From the NCBI GenBank assembly GCA_024362935.1, contig JANCRA010000003.1, positions 42,221,291 through 42,285,290 on the forward strand: a DNA stretch of 64,000 nucleotides. Reading direction: 5' to 3'. The stretch comes from Setophaga petechia (lineage: Eukaryota > Chordata > Aves > Passeriformes > Parulidae). This document shows, piece by piece, positions 61,775-64,000 of the stretch. The notes beneath the pieces were generated by a model. It saw only the letters and a program-made list of their open reading frames with translations, had not been told where the DNA came from and ran no database searches. Position numbers and translations under genes: made by a program. Position 1 is the stretch's first letter; every line of letters starts with the position of its first letter.

Positions 61775-61875
61775 ACGCGCCGCGCACGCCGCGCCACGCG
61801 CGCCCGCCGCCGCCGCGCCCCCGCCCGCGCCCTCCCCCGCGCGCGCACCCGCCCCCGCGCGCGCCCGGCGCGTGG
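61775..61875. repeat. CG-alternating low-complexity tract
   Basis: The tract is nearly all C and G with many CGCG and GCGCGC runs (gccgcgcacgccgcgccacg, cccccgcgcgcgcaccc). Alternating purine-pyrimidine sequence of this kind can adopt Z-DNA. It lies inside the ASCL2 island. Confidence 0.7.
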
Positions 61876-61913
61876 CGCCGCCGGCAGCCGGCAGCCGCCC
61901 CCCCCACTCCCCT

Positions 61914-61971
61914 CACGCACACACGCAAACACCCCCACACACACAAACACCCCCCCCACACACAAACACCG
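61914..61971. repeat. Imperfect CA / CCCCC microsatellite
   Basis: CACA dinucleotides alternate with poly-C runs and caaacac words over about 58 bp, in the ASCL2 upstream region. Confidence 0.85.
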
Positions 61972-62119
61972 CCGTCCGCGGCCCCGCTGCAACCGTCCCC
62001 TCAAATCACCGCCCCTCCCCTAGCAGTTTTTAACATTTTATTTTAATTTAGTTTTTATTATTACTCGGGGGTGGGGCCGCACTCTCGCCCCGCCTCCCCC
62101 GCACCTCACGGCGGGCGCT

Positions 62120-62160
62120 CGGGAGCAGCCGGGGCTCCCCGCTGCCCCAGGTGAGGTGGA
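62120..62160 (+). promoter_or_regulatory. Splice-donor-like site on the strand opposite to ASCL2
   Basis: The plus-strand sequence gctgccccag|gtgagg has its junction at 62150/62151 and matches a strong donor within the right half of the ASCL2 island. It could end the first exon of a divergent non-coding transcript. No downstream exon was identified. Confidence 0.25.
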
Positions 62161-62344
62161 GGCCCCGGGTCCTGTCCCTTCAGGCGTGCCGGCAGCCCGC
62201 CCCCTCCCCAGGCCGGGTACCCCGCGGTGCCGGTGTGCGGATGGCGGTGGCTCGGCAGCCCCGCTGCTCCCAGGGTTTGCTTTCCCTGCGGAGCGCAGAG
62301 TGCCCGCACCTGGCCGCTGGTCGGTGCTTACCTGACAGACAGAC

Positions 62345-64000
62345 TGGACACACCGCGGCTCTGCTTTGGTACATCCACAAAAATGTATAGTAACAAAGAT
62401 TTATAGTAATGGTGTGGGTTCTCTTACCAACGCCGTTCTCCACAGACCGGCTTTTTGGGCTTCAGTGGGACTTTCAAGGATAAAGGCATGGAGGCAAGAA
62501 GGAGAACACAAAGCTTTTGTAGCTCGGGGGTTGCAGCCCGGCTTCCCTCCGCCATGCCGAGCAATCCTCCTTGGCTCTCCATCAAGCAAGCCTTTCTTCC
62601 AGCTCCGGTGGGAAGAGCAGAGGGTAAGGTGTGTTCTGATAGCTGGGAGGACAAAGGAGCGCCCCGTTGGAGTCCTGGGAACTTGTGGGAAGAAATAACT
62701 TGCATGGTGTTTTGCTAAATAAACAAGATGGATGGAGGGGGAGCTACATGAACCCACTGCCCTGGGGCTGCGTTCACACTCAGCTTCAGCACAGCTTCAG
62801 GATGTGCTGTCCTCAGTGCTTTGCTCCCACCCAGCCTTAAAAAAAAAAAAAAAAAAAGAAAAGAAAAAAATCCGACCGTGTCAAGAAAATGCTCCAAGCT
62901 GGTGTCTTTGGCACCAACTTGGTGGTGGGGATGTGTCATCACATGGACAGGTGCCAGCAAGGCTCTGCAGCACGATTTGGAAATCAAAGGGTCTGTATTC
63001 CTCTGGCTGTCCTGAACCACGTTGCTGCTGGTGCTCAAGTGTATCTAAGCCAAAAATGGTAGTTCAAAGAGCTATCCATGACTCCTTGATGTGACCCAGA
63101 GGGGCCTTTTTTATACCTGTGTGGGGTATTTGGGGAGCAGCAAGGCTCCACTATATTGAAAGAGAAATATTTTCCCTGGGGATTGGTTGCAATGGCAGTG
63201 GCTTGAAGGAACCAGCCCCACTGCAGTGTCCCAGGCAGCCGAGCTGAAATTCCTGACACTAAGGATCCTGTGGGCGCTTTGATTCTCTGGTAGTCAAGCA
63301 TACAGGAGCCTTAGCACCCAAATCCAGCAGCTCCCGAGACATTCTTGGCCGTGCTGTAGACCTGGGGGCAAAGCAATGAGCGGTCCTACAGCTTCTCTGA
63401 AGGACTTGACCCGAGAGGAGCAGCTCATGGCACACAGTGCAGGCAGGAGCATTTTTCCTGGTGGATTCCCAGCAGCACAGGGTTGCTGCCTGTGCCTTGT
63501 TGGGAGTGCACAGGTTGCTGCTCAGCTCAGGCTATGTCATGCGCTTGTCTGCAGCATCTGCAAAACTGCCCTGGCTGGAGCAAGGGGCTTCCCTTGAGGT
63601 CGCTGTCAGATGTAGCTTAGTCAGTAGGAGCATTATTTCAGTAGAGTAATACTGATGTTCTTTTATTACCTTGTCTCTAATTTTCTGTTGAAAACCTTTC
63701 ACACAGGAAAGGGGAAGCTGCTGCCCTTGAAACTTTTCAAGAGAAAGCCTTCTGTGTCGAAGTGCCACACTCAAGAGTAATAACTGGATTTTTATCATAC
63801 AAAAATAGCTACAGGGAATTTTTTTCATTAGTGACACATACCAGTAAACCCAGTCTCAAGGGAGAGCAGGCAGCCTCCAGCCAAAGAGATTCTACACTGA
63901 GCTCAGGGATGAGCTTAACCTGTCCAAATTGGCTTCAGGGCTGCTGATGCTTCCAGCCAGATGTGGCCATCGGGTCTGGGCCTGAGCACAGCACACAGCA
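62345..64000. other. Intergenic DNA upstream of ASCL2
   Basis: No gene is recognised. CpG density drops after about 62700. A 19-base poly-A occurs at 62839-62857. In other vertebrates TSPAN32 and CD81 follow on this side, so they are expected beyond 64000. Confidence 0.55.
62839..62857 (+). repeat. Poly-A run, 19 bases
   Basis: A homopolymer of A followed by gaaaagaaaaaaa. No retrocopy is recognised upstream. Confidence 0.9.

Larger units (their letters stand above)
61523..62340 (-). promoter_or_regulatory. ASCL2: ASCL2 promoter CpG island and 5' leader
   Basis: A very GC-rich, CpG-dense island covers the coding exon and extends upstream to about 62340. It is interrupted at 61545-61620 by T-rich leader sequence, including A runs on the plus strand. 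A short upstream frame, ATG at 61668-61666 to a stop at 61615 (17 codons), would lie in the leader if transcription starts beyond 61670. A weak TATA-like GATAAG is at 61734-61729. The exact start site cannot be fixed. Confidence 0.7.

Overview
The window is vertebrate nuclear DNA, most likely from a bird outside the chicken lineage. Two genes can be identified with confidence, both on the minus strand and about 54 kb apart: the 5' end of tyrosine hydroxylase (TH, exons 1 and 2) at the left, and the complete ASCL2 (achaete-scute homologue 2, the chicken CASH4 type) near the right end. This is the TH-ASCL2 part of the conserved INS-TH-ASCL2-CD81 block, which in mammals is the imprinted 11p15.5 / distal chromosome 7 region. 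The avian call rests on CR1 LINE 3' fragments as the main interspersed repeat, on an LTR fragment of a type I remember as common in non-galliform birds, and on protein sequence close to avian TH and ASCL2. I saw no SINEs or mammalian repeats.

Layout. 1-2089 is part of TH intron 2 and holds a perfect 21-bp inverted repeat. 2090-2293 is TH exon 2. 2294-6651 is TH intron 1. 6652-6741 is the coding part of exon 1, with a TATA box and a perfect cAMP response element just upstream (6791-6815). From about 6.8 to 60 kb I recognise no protein-coding gene. This interval holds three CR1 fragments, one degraded LTR end, several microsatellites, a GC-rich minisatellite with a 63-bp higher-order unit next to a CpG cluster (21.73-22.62 kb), an orphan CpG island (39.9-40.5 kb), and several AT-rich or CpG-retaining stretches that look like regulatory DNA. 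60.07-61.52 kb is ASCL2: one coding exon, a short intron just after the stop codon, and a 3' UTR exon ending in a poly(A) signal. Its CpG-island promoter runs to about 62.3 kb.

The two promoters differ in kind. TH has a focused, CpG-poor TATA+CRE promoter, as expected of a catecholaminergic-cell gene. ASCL2 has a long, very GC-rich island, as expected of a developmental bHLH regulator. Most open frames of 60-350 codons are chance products; the longest, across 21.8-22.8 kb, come from the minisatellite, whose period is a multiple of three. The proposed regulatory elements are inferences from base composition and motifs and were not tested by alignment.
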